From VRUE01 sp963717375 (GTDB lineage: Bacteria > Actinomycetota > Thermoleophilia > Solirubrobacterales > 70-9): DNA of 64,000 bases. The DNA lies in the NCBI GenBank assembly GCA_963717375.1, contig OY970329.1, positions 930,001-994,000 of the forward strand. Reading direction: 5' to 3'. Position 1 is the first letter of the stretch. Each line of letters starts with the position of its first letter. Positions 57,547-64,000 of the stretch are shown here, one piece after another. The notes under the pieces are model-generated. The model saw only the letters and a program-made list of their open reading frames with translations. It did no database searches and was not told the origin of the DNA. The translations under genes were made by a program, and so were the position numbers.

Positions 57547-57565
57547 CCTGACCTTGTTGGTCAGG
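57547..57565. promoter_or_regulatory. Inverted repeat in the tauE/ABC-transporter divergent promoter
   Basis: CCTGACC (57547-57553) and GGTCAGG (57559-57565) form a perfect 7-bp-arm repeat around TTGTT. It lies in the 77-base gap between tauE and the ABC ATPase. It could be an operator for either gene or a hairpin in the ABC-transporter leader. The Rrf2 regulator's own site has a different sequence. Confidence 0.5.
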
Positions 57566-57591
57566 AGCGCGGAGTGCGCCAGGATACCAAT

Positions 57592-58413
57592 ATGCCTACT
57601 GTCGAAGCCAGCGATTTCGCCGCCGGCGCCGCATCGCCTGCCAATCGGGGCGCGGCGAGCGCCGCCGTCTCGATCCGCGGCCTCGGGCACAGCTACGGCG
57701 AGTTGCTAACGATCGACCGGCTCGATCTCGAGCTCGCGCCGCACGGGGTTCTCGGCTTGGTCGGTCCGTCGGGATGTGGAAAGTCCACCCTGCTCGAGCT
57801 GATCGCCGGACTACAGGATCCGACCGGCGGCGTCGTCGAAGTGGGCGGGGCCGTCGATGCCGACGGCCGCCTCGCCCATTGCGCCTTCATGCCCCAGCGT
57901 GACCTGCTGCTTCCCTGGTTTCCCGCAATCGACAACGCGGCGCTGGCACTGCGCAACCGCGGCGTCCGGCGCGGCGAGGCACGGCGCCAGGCGAGCGAGC
58001 TCTTCGAGCGCTTCGGCCTGGCCGGATTCGAGCAGGCCAAGCCTGTCGAGCTGTCGGGCGGCATGCGCCAACGCGTCGCCTTCCTGCGCACCCTGATCGC
58101 CGGAAAGCCGGTGCTCGCCCTCGACGAGCCCTTCGCCTCGCTCGACGCGATCACGCGGGCGGAGATGCAGCAATGGCTGGCGGGGGCCCTCGATGCCGAC
58201 CCGCGCACGGTCGTCCTCGTCACCCACGACATCGAGGAGGCGCTCTACCTCTGCGACAGCGTGACCGTGCTGTCGGCCCGGCCGACACGGGCGATCGAGC
58301 GGCTCAGCGCGCCTGCGCCGCGCGCCGAGAATCGCGACGAGGCCGTCACCGATCCCGCCTTCGTCGCCGTTCGCGAGCACGCGATGCAAGCGCTGCGGGA
58401 GGGCGCCGGGTGA
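57592..58413 (+). CDS. ABC transporter ATP-binding protein (nitrate/taurine/pyrimidine type)
   Basis: 273 residues from ATG at 57592, with AGGA 7 bases upstream. Walker A GPSGCGKST is at 58-66, then VELSGGMRQRVAFLRTL (signature) and LALDEPFASLDAITRAEMQQW (Walker B and D-loop). The subgroup with SGGM and FASLDA serves nitrate, sulfonate and pyrimidine-precursor importers. It overlaps the permease start as GTGA, so the three transporter genes form one operon. Confidence 0.92.
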   Translation: MPTVEASDFAAGAASPANRGAASAAVSIRGLGHSYGELLTIDRLDLELAPHGVLGLVGPSGCGKSTLLELIAGLQDPTGGVVEVGGAVDADGRLAHCAFMPQRDLLLPWFPAIDNAALALRNRGVRRGEARRQASELFERFGLAGFEQAKPVELSGGMRQRVAFLRTLIAGKPVLALDEPFASLDAITRAEMQQWLAGALDADPRTVVLVTHDIEEALYLCDSVTVLSARPTRAIERLSAPAPRAENRDEAVTDPAFVAVREHAMQALREGAG

Positions 58414-59162
58414 GACGCTGGCTCCTCCCCACCCTGCTCTTGGTCGTCCTGATCGGCGCCTGGCAGCTAGCCGCCTCCACCGGCGCGTTGGCCGATCTGC
58501 TCAACCTCGAAAGCTACGTCATCGCTTCGCCGGCCGAAATCGCCGAATCGCTCTGGCAGAGCCGCTCGCTTCTGGCCGAAAACGCCTGGGTGACCCTGAA
58601 GGAGGTGCTGATCGGCTTCGGCTGCGCACTGGTTGCGGGAATCGGCTTCGCAATAGCGATGCATCTCTCTGAGACGGTCCGCCTCACGTTTCAACCGCTC
58701 ATCATCGCGTCCCAGACGATCCCGATCGTCGTGCTCGCACCGATCTTGGTCATCGGATTCGGCTTTGGGATCGGTCCCATACTGGTGATCATCGGCTTGG
58801 TCTGCTTCTTCCCGATTACGGTCAACACCCTCGATGGCCTCAGCTCGGTCGATCCCGAGGCGACCAAGATGATGCGCACGCTTGACGCATCGCGAGGACA
58901 GATCCTGCGGCGGGTTGAGATTCCCTCTGCCTTGCCCTACTTCTTCAGCGGCGCCAAGATCGCCGTAGCGATCGCCGTAATCGGCGCTGTTCTTGGCGAG
59001 CTGGCAGCGCCGAACAGCGGTCTCGGGGCACTGATCTTCCGCGACATGAACCAGCTCGAAACGGCCCGTGCCTTCGCCGCCGTCGCCATCCTTTCCGCAA
59101 TGGCAATCTCGCTTTACGCGATTCTCGCCCTCGCAGAGCGCCGCGTCGTCACTTGGCGATAG
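58410..59162 (+). CDS. ABC transporter permease
   Basis: 250 residues from GTG at 58410, overlapping the ATPase stop. About six transmembrane helices (LLPTLLLVVLIGAWQLAAST; EVLIGFGCALVAGIGFAIAM; QTIPIVVLAPILVIGFGFG). The ATPase-coupling loop is EATKMMRTLDASRGQILRRVEIPSALPYFFSGAKIA. Typical BPD_transp_1 permease of the SsuC/TauC type. Imports the ligand bound by the following lipoprotein. Confidence 0.92.
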   Translation: MRRWLLPTLLLVVLIGAWQLAASTGALADLLNLESYVIASPAEIAESLWQSRSLLAENAWVTLKEVLIGFGCALVAGIGFAIAMHLSETVRLTFQPLIIASQTIPIVVLAPILVIGFGFGIGPILVIIGLVCFFPITVNTLDGLSSVDPEATKMMRTLDASRGQILRRVEIPSALPYFFSGAKIAVAIAVIGAVLGELAAPNSGLGALIFRDMNQLETARAFAAVAILSAMAISLYAILALAERRVVTWR

Positions 59163-59172
59163 AAACCAGGGG

Positions 59173-60195
59173 ATGAAGCGCTCCCTTACCCCGGCGATCG
59201 CGCTCGCCGTGGCCCTGCTCGCGCTGGCGCTGGGCCTCAGCGCCTGTGGCGAGAAGAGCGAGGACGTGAGCGGTAAGACGCAGCCGCTCAGCATCACCCT
59301 CGACTTCTACCCAAATCCCGACCACGCCGGGATCTACATGGCGCAGAAGCTCGGCTATTTCGAAGAAGCGGGCCTCGACGTCAGCATTCACACCCCCTCG
59401 GACCCGGCGGCGCCGATCAAGCTGCTCGCCGCGGGACAGACGGACCTGGCGATCTCCTATGAGCCGGAGGTCCTGCTGGCCAAAGAACAGGGGCTCGACG
59501 TGCTCGCCGTCGGCGCCCTCGTCAACCGGCCGCTGACCTCGCTGATCTGGCTGAAGAACTCTGGGATCAAGGGCGTCGGCGACCTCCGCGGCAAGACGGT
59601 TGCCACCGCCGGCATCCCCTACCAGGACGCCTACCTAAAGACGATCCTCGACCGCGCCAAGGTCTCCCCCTCCGAGGTCAAGGCGGTCAACGTCGGCTTC
59701 GGCCTGCTGCCGGCGATTCTCGGCGGCAAGGCGCAGGCGATGCTGGGCGGCTTCAGCAACGTCGAGGGGGTCGACCTGCGCCTGCGCGGCTCCGATCCGG
59801 TCATCACCCCGGTCGACAGGCTCGGCGTGCCCAGCTACGACGAGCTGGTCCTGGCGGCCCAGCGCAAGCGGCTCGAAGAAGACCCGCAGGAGATCCGCCT
59901 CTTCCTCGCGGCGCTGGCCCGCGGCACCGCAGCGGCGGCGAAGAATCCCGAAGCCACCACCAAGGCCCTGCTGGAAGCGAACCCCGACCTCGACCCGAAA
60001 CTGACCAAAGCGGAGGTGGAAGCAACCCTGCCCCTGCTCAACCCGCCTCTGAACGGTCACCCCTACGGCTACATGGATCCCGCCGGCTGGACCAAGTTCA
60101 TCGGCTGGATGCGCGACAACGGCCTGATCTCCTCGCTGCCGCCGGCAGGCAGCGTGCTCAGCAACGACTACCTGCCGGGCGAAATCCCCGAATAG
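59173..60195 (+). CDS. ABC substrate-binding lipoprotein, NMT1/THI5-like (ThiY type)
   Basis: 340 residues from ATG at 59173. Lipobox LGLSAC gives a lipoprotein. LDFYPNPDHAGIYMAQKLGYFEEAGLDV and DLAISYEPEVLLAKEQGLDVLAVGAL match the NMT1/THI5-like family that binds N-formyl-aminopyrimidine precursors of thiamine. Ligand is inferred from that resemblance; sulfonate or nitrate binding proteins share the fold. The C-terminus overlaps the GGDEF gene's end by 28 bases. Confidence 0.85.
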   Translation: MKRSLTPAIALAVALLALALGLSACGEKSEDVSGKTQPLSITLDFYPNPDHAGIYMAQKLGYFEEAGLDVSIHTPSDPAAPIKLLAAGQTDLAISYEPEVLLAKEQGLDVLAVGALVNRPLTSLIWLKNSGIKGVGDLRGKTVATAGIPYQDAYLKTILDRAKVSPSEVKAVNVGFGLLPAILGGKAQAMLGGFSNVEGVDLRLRGSDPVITPVDRLGVPSYDELVLAAQRKRLEEDPQEIRLFLAALARGTAAAAKNPEATTKALLEANPDLDPKLTKAEVEATLPLLNPPLNGHPYGYMDPAGWTKFIGWMRDNGLISSLPPAGSVLSNDYLPGEIPE

Positions 60196-62462
60196 AGGGG
60201 CGCGCCTTCGCTCAGCAGGGCGGAGATCTTGTCGGCGGGCAGAGCCCGCGAGAAGAGGTGCCCCTGCGCGTAGTCGCAGCCGAGGCGGCTCAGCTCCGAT
60301 AGCTGCGGCTCGTTCTCGACCCCCTCGGCGATCACGTCGAGCGAAAGGGCGCGAGCCATGCCGATGATCGCCTCGACGATCGCGGTCCGCTCCTGTTCGA
60401 CCCCGAGCGCGTCGACGAACGAGCGGTCGATCTTCAGCCCGTCGAAGGGAAAGCGGTTGAGGTAGGCAAGCGAGGAGTAGCCAGTGCCGAAATCGTCGAG
60501 GACGAGGCCGACCCCCAGATCGCTCAACGCCTCCAGGGTGCCGGTTGCCGTCGCCGACTCCTCGACCAGGACGCTCTCGGTGATCTCCAGGCGCAGGTGG
60601 ACCGGGTCGAGGCCGGTGCTCGCGAGGATCTCGCTGATCGAGCCGACGAGGTCGCGGTGGGTGACCTGCCGCGCCGAGAGGTTGACCGAGACGTCGAAGG
60701 GGCGCTGGTCGGGGCGCAGCTGATGCCATTCCAGCACCTGGCGACAAGCTTTCTCCTGGACCCAGCGTCCGATCGGCTCAATCAATCCGCTGTCCTCGGC
60801 GACCGGGACGAAGTCGCCGGGATCGAGCAGGCCGCGCTCGGGATGACGCCAGCGAACCAGCGCCTCGAGGCCGGTAATCTCGCCGCTGCGCAGGGCGATC
60901 AGCGGCTGGTAGTGGAGCTCGAGCTCATTGCGCTCCAGCGCCTGTCGAAGCTCTCGCTCGACCTCGAGCCGGCGCAGCGCCGTGGCTCGCATCTCCGCGT
61001 CAAAGAGCTCGCAGCGTGCCCGGCCGCGTTCCTTGGCCCTGTACATCGCCGCGTCGGCGTCGCGGATCAGCAGGTCGGCGTCGATCGGCTCCCTGGTCGA
61101 GGGCCGCGCCACCGCGATGCCGACGCTGGCGCTAACGAAGTGCTCGACCCCGCTCATCGCGTAGGGCTCGGCGAAGGCAGCGGCGATGCGGTCGGCGATC
61201 GCCACCGCCTCGTCCTCGTCGGCGAGGCGATCGACGAGGATGCCGAACTCGTCGCCGCCGAAGCGGGCGACGATGTCACCGGGCCGCAGGTGGGCGCGCA
61301 ATCGAGGAGCCACCGCACGCAGCAGCTCATCGCCGGCGTGGTGCCCCATGCTGTCGTTGATCAGCTTGAAGTTGTCGAGGTCGAGAAAGAGGATGCCCAC
61401 GGGCGAGCCCGAGACGGTGCTGCGCTTGAGCGAGTCGTCGAGCGAGTCGATGAAGCTGAGCCGGTTGGGAAGCCCGGTGAGCGGGTCGTGCAGAACGCGG
61501 TGGCGCAGCGCCTGGTCGGTGGCGTGACGCTCGATCGCGTCGGCGAGCACGTTGGCCAGGGCCTGGACAAAGTGCACGTCTTGGGGGGTGAAGCGGTTGG
61601 GCTCGGTCGAGTGGATGTCGAGCACGCCAAAGGGCTGTTGCTTACCGTCGATCAGCACCGCGAGGCTGCTGCGGACCCCCATCACCCGCAGGGCCGGCGG
61701 CATCGAGAAGCGCTGCTCGGCCGCCCAATCGTCGACGATCACGTGCAGGCGCGAATCGAGCGCGGCGCCGGCGTGGGAATCGCGCGCCGCCGAAGCGCGC
61801 TCGGAGCCGACGACGCGGTCCTCGAGGCCGGCCCGCAACCCGAGGCGACGGCCGTCGCGGCCGATCTCCCAGATGCAGGCCGCCTCGACCCCCTCGATCT
61901 CGTTCATCAACGAAACCGCCTCCCCCATCAGCAGGTCGGGATCGCCGTCCTTCAGGGCCCAGCCACCGAGGCGGGCGACCGTCGCCTGCTGGGCCGCCGC
62001 ACGCTGCAGCTCCTGCTCCGCGTTCTTGCGCTCGGTGATGTCGTAGAGCACCCCGTGCCAGACAGGGGTCCCGGCTTCATCGGGCTCGAGCACCGCCTCA
62101 TCGAGGATCCAGACCGTGCGCCCATCCCGCGTGACCATTCGGTAGTCGACCGGAGGCGGGTTGCGGGTGCCGATCGTCTTGCGCGTCTCCTGGGACAAAG
62201 CTCTCTCGCGATCGTCCGGGTGCAGCAGCTTCGCCCACAGCTCCGGATCGGCAAGCCATTCCTCCGGGGTGTAGCCGAGGATCTCCTCGACCTGCGGGCT
62301 GACGTAGCGCCAGCGGCCGTTCTCGCCCAGCTCGGAGGCGTAGACGATCGCGGGCAGGCGCTCGACCAAGCGCCGATAGTCCTCGCCCCCGGCAGAGATC
62401 TGGTCGAGGAACTCGTTGACTCGTTTCTCGGGCCAGCTGTCGCCCCGTTTCGCCGGCTCCAT
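60168..62462 (-). CDS. PAS-GAF-GGDEF-EAL cyclic-di-GMP signalling protein
   Basis: 764 residues, soluble. PAS at about 30-147 (VYASELGENGRWRYVSPQVEEILGYTPEEWL), GAF at 160-312, diguanylate cyclase at 320-485 with FGGDEF (401-406), phosphodiesterase at 505-755 with EAL (533-535) and DDFGTGYSSLAYL. The RxxD inhibitory I-site is intact (RPGD, 393-396, five residues before GGDEF). Both catalytic motifs look active, so the net direction cannot be told from sequence. No c-di-GMP effector nearby. Confidence 0.94.
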   Translation of the reverse strand: MEPAKRGDSWPEKRVNEFLDQISAGGEDYRRLVERLPAIVYASELGENGRWRYVSPQVEEILGYTPEEWLADPELWAKLLHPDDRERALSQETRKTIGTRNPPPVDYRMVTRDGRTVWILDEAVLEPDEAGTPVWHGVLYDITERKNAEQELQRAAAQQATVARLGGWALKDGDPDLLMGEAVSLMNEIEGVEAACIWEIGRDGRRLGLRAGLEDRVVGSERASAARDSHAGAALDSRLHVIVDDWAAEQRFSMPPALRVMGVRSSLAVLIDGKQQPFGVLDIHSTEPNRFTPQDVHFVQALANVLADAIERHATDQALRHRVLHDPLTGLPNRLSFIDSLDDSLKRSTVSGSPVGILFLDLDNFKLINDSMGHHAGDELLRAVAPRLRAHLRPGDIVARFGGDEFGILVDRLADEDEAVAIADRIAAAFAEPYAMSGVEHFVSASVGIAVARPSTREPIDADLLIRDADAAMYRAKERGRARCELFDAEMRATALRRLEVERELRQALERNELELHYQPLIALRSGEITGLEALVRWRHPERGLLDPGDFVPVAEDSGLIEPIGRWVQEKACRQVLEWHQLRPDQRPFDVSVNLSARQVTHRDLVGSISEILASTGLDPVHLRLEITESVLVEESATATGTLEALSDLGVGLVLDDFGTGYSSLAYLNRFPFDGLKIDRSFVDALGVEQERTAIVEAIIGMARALSLDVIAEGVENEPQLSELSRLGCDYAQGHLFSRALPADKISALLSEGAPLYSGISPGR

Positions 62463-62530
62463 TGCTGCCCTTATCGACGGATCGTCCGCACGCTTGAGTT
62501 AGGCACGGGGGCGTGGGCGCCGAAGGAGGC

Positions 62531-63430
62531 TCAGATGCCGGTGGTCCAAGCTGCCGCGAGGCCGCGAAAAGGCGCGTAGGGAGCGTAGAACTCCTCGACC
62601 TCCTCGACCGTCGCTCGACGGCCGAGACGGGCGAGCCGTCCAACCAGCTTCAGGTACATCAGGTCACCGGCGGGGAGCGAGTCAGCGTCGCCGCGGCCGA
62701 AGAGGCCCAGGCACTGCACGGTCCAGGGGCCGATCTCGCGCACGGCGAGCAGACGGCGATCGGCGCTCGGCACGGCGGGGTCGCAGCGGCCCGTGGCAAT
62801 GTCGGCGGCGATCGCGCGCAGGGCGATCGCTCGCCGCAGGGCCAAGCCCATCGACTCCAATTCAACCGGCGCCCGGCCGGCGATCAAATCCGGCGTCGGC
62901 ACATCGCGGAGCCCATCGCGGCCATCGCCGAGCCGCCGGCCCCAGCGGCCGACCATGCGGCGCTGGATGCGGGCGGCGCGACCGGTCTCGATCAGCTGCT
63001 TGACCACGGCCCAGGCCAGCGCCTCCCAGGGCCAGGGCTGGCGACGGGGGCGCAGGTATGGACGGCGGCGTAGCAGCGGCCCAAGCAGCGGGTCGCGGCG
63101 AAAGCGCCGGAAGAACTCGCCGAGGTCGTCGTCGACTCCAAGCGCAAAGCGCATCCGCTCCAGCGCCAGTTCCAGCTCCACCTCGCCGGCCTCGCGGGTG
63201 GGAGCCGCGGCAAGCGCCCGCGGCGCGGCGATCGAGCCCGGGTCGAGCGGCTCGGCCCGCAGCGCCACCCGCCCTTTGCCCGGTTCCCAGGCCCTGGTCA
63301 GGACGGGACAGCCCTCGACGTGAAGCAACCGCGTGGCGATGCCGCCCTCAACCCGCATCACCCCGTCCTCGCTGCCGTAGCGCGGCAGCCGATAAGGCGA
63401 AGGCGGAGTGACCTCTACCTCGAGGCTCAC
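62531..63430 (-). CDS. DNA-3-methyladenine glycosylase II-like (HhH-GPD)
   Basis: 299 residues. The helix-hairpin-helix and catalytic Asp are visible: LLAVREIGPWTVQCLGLFGRGDADSLPAGDLMYLKLVGRL, with D in PAGD as AlkA Asp238. N-terminal region VEGCPVLTRAWEP belongs to the AlkA N-domain. It excises alkylated bases from DNA. GTG start at 63430 overlaps the upstream small gene's TGA (GTGA). Confidence 0.9.
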   Translation of the reverse strand: MSLEVEVTPPSPYRLPRYGSEDGVMRVEGGIATRLLHVEGCPVLTRAWEPGKGRVALRAEPLDPGSIAAPRALAAAPTREAGEVELELALERMRFALGVDDDLGEFFRRFRRDPLLGPLLRRRPYLRPRRQPWPWEALAWAVVKQLIETGRAARIQRRMVGRWGRRLGDGRDGLRDVPTPDLIAGRAPVELESMGLALRRAIALRAIAADIATGRCDPAVPSADRRLLAVREIGPWTVQCLGLFGRGDADSLPAGDLMYLKLVGRLARLGRRATVEEVEEFYAPYAPFRGLAAAWTTGI

Positions 63431-63693
63431 CGTCCGAGCAGGTGGACGTCGACCAGGAAGGATCGGCTGGCGACCACATTCGGCCGCTCCCGGCGCGATA
63501 GACGGCGCGAGGACTTCTTGCGTCCGGCAGCGGCACCAACTGCGCGCACTGCCGCCACCGTGGCAGCGCCGGCGATCACACCGCCGGCAGCAGCGATCGC
63601 CGCGGACCGGGCCTCGCTGCGCACGGCAAGCGGCCCAGGGCCTTCACGAGGGACGACGCGGACCGCCACTGGCTCTAGCTCCATATTGCTCAC
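63427..63693 (-). CDS. Small hypothetical protein
   Basis: 88 residues. Ala/Gly-rich hydrophobic middle (AAIAAAGGVIAGAATVAAVRAVGAAAG) flanked by basic residues (KKSSRRLSRRERP); may be a membrane helix. Ends RSFLVDVHLLGR. The overlap with the glycosylase start suggests cotranslation. No function recognised. Confidence 0.55.
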   Translation of the reverse strand: MSNMELEPVAVRVVPREGPGPLAVRSEARSAAIAAAGGVIAGAATVAAVRAVGAAAGRKKSSRRLSRRERPNVVASRSFLVDVHLLGR

Positions 63694-63763
63694 CCAGCCG
63701 ACTGTAGCGATGCCCCCGGCGGGCGCTTGAAGCTAAGCCGCACCTTGCGCAGATCGAGGAACC

Positions 63764-63885
63764 CTGGAGGCCGATCCCGGTAGGGGTGGAACGTCTTGTA
63801 CTTTTTGGGCGTCCACCTTGAGGCGCCAGCAACCGCGTCTCCGCCCAAAAAGTTAAGTGGAACCCCTACCGGGATCGGCCTCCAG
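63764..63885 (-). repeat. Structured 3'-end element, copy 2 (at the end of a GNAT gene)
   Basis: Second copy of the element at 26693, on the minus strand. A perfect 23-bp inverted repeat (63764-63786 with 63863-63885) encloses an inner stem ACTTTTTGGGCG/CGCCCAAAAAGT. It shares TTCC-x-CTTAACTTTTT, TGCTGGCGCCTCAAGGTGG and AAAAAGTACAAGACG with copy 1. Differences in the stems keep pairing (C-G to T-A in the outer arm, C-G to G-C in the inner arm). The GNAT gene's stop (TAA, 63853-63855) is within the conserved CTTAA block, and its last ten residues are encoded by the outer arm. Confidence 0.85.
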
Positions 63886-64000
63886 CGCCCTCTCGTAAAG
63901 CCGGTACTTCTTGACCACCTTGCCGCCCATGCCTTCCATGGCGCGGTTCATCGGCCCGTTGGTCTCGAGGATCCAGCCCATCTCGCCGCCTTCGATCTTG
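63853..64000 (-). CDS. GNAT-type protein, C-terminal fragment (N-terminus beyond the window)
   Basis: Open minus-strand frame from the window end to TAA at 63853-63855. It reads KIEGGEMGWILETNGPMNRA, then MEGMGGKVVKKYRLYERAL and EADPGRGST. The GWILETNxPMNRAMExMGGKVVKKYRLYER block is the typical end of a GNAT-like acetyltransferase family. Only about 49 residues are visible. The last ten (LEADPGRGST) come from the palindromic element, so the native end may lie at or near YERA. Confidence 0.75.
   Translation of the reverse strand, partial: KIEGGEMGWILETNGPMNRAMEGMGGKVVKKYRLYERALEADPGRGST

Noticed and set aside
57515..57591. TPP riboswitch before the ThiY-type transporter
   Set aside because: No CTGAGA or ACCTGATC-type motif in the 77-base gap, which is also too short.
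60597..62579. 660-codon plus-strand open frame
   Set aside because: Antisense to the GGDEF-EAL gene, which has unmistakable motifs.

Overview
This is a GC-rich, gene-dense chromosomal segment of about 70 protein genes, with no rRNA, tRNA, CRISPR array, prophage or intact insertion sequence recognised. Gene content suggests an actinobacterium, probably of the Thermoleophilia/Solirubrobacterales type. The pointers are an F420-type LLM oxidoreductase, beta-helix and subtilase proteins ending in a CxLD...C Ig-like module, a secreted protein with the RKRLTYANV...LPKNSVGNKQLK N-terminus, and a MerR/adenylyl cyclase fusion. This placement is inferred from family resemblance and was not tested by phylogeny.

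Layout. 1-9335 (mostly minus strand) is a housekeeping block: tilS, hpt, ftsH, folP, folB, folK, an inverted GST-like gene, coaX, dusB, greA and lysS (cut by the window start). The order recalls the tilS-to-lysS block of Bacillus. 9.4-12 kb holds a MerR-HTH/adenylyl cyclase, a P-II protein with Leu at position 51, a nucleoside-phosphorylase-like gene and a coiled-coil protein. 12.3-17.3 kb holds a three-domain peptidoglycan hydrolase, unknown proteins, a HAD phosphatase and a universal stress protein. 17.4-26.7 kb has a LysR regulator, an ammonium transporter, a sirtuin, a secreted protein, a fused beta-oxidation enzyme and type III glutamine synthetase. 27-38.4 kb is a mixed metabolic region: metallophosphatase, GNAT, cytochrome P450, rlmN, PEP-mutase family, F420 enzyme, TetR/cupin pair, recD2 and a TVP38 protein. 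38.4-48.1 kb has a secreted subtilase, cold-shock protein, typA, acyl-CoA dehydrogenase, a broken peroxiredoxin gene beside an intact one, and secreted proteins. 48.2-57.5 kb has two cation antiporters, a lipoprotein, PPK2, a MoxR/VWA pair, carbonic anhydrase, an Rrf2 regulator and a TauE permease. 57.6-64 kb has a complete NMT1/ThiY-type ABC transporter, a PAS-GAF-GGDEF-EAL protein, an AlkA-like glycosylase and the 3' end of a GNAT gene.

The most notable non-coding signal is a pair of roughly 110-122 bp palindromic elements (26693-26803 on plus, 63764-63885 on minus). They share conserved loop sequences and stem changes that preserve pairing, and both lie in sense orientation at the 3' end of a gene (glutamine synthetase and the GNAT). 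They look like copies of an unrecognised structured 3'-end element. A different 17-bp-arm palindrome (24314-24369) lies upstream of glutamine synthetase. Several promoters carry clear inverted repeats, the best being a perfect 20-bp palindrome between a TetR regulator and a cupin gene.

Genes that probably work together: the folate genes folP-folB-folK; P-II, ammonium transporter and glutamine synthetase in nitrogen assimilation (three separate loci here); MoxR with its VWA partner; and the ATPase, permease and lipoprotein of the pyrimidine-type ABC transporter. No stretch longer than 300 bases lacks a gene; the longest gaps are 24258-24532 and 12047-12271.
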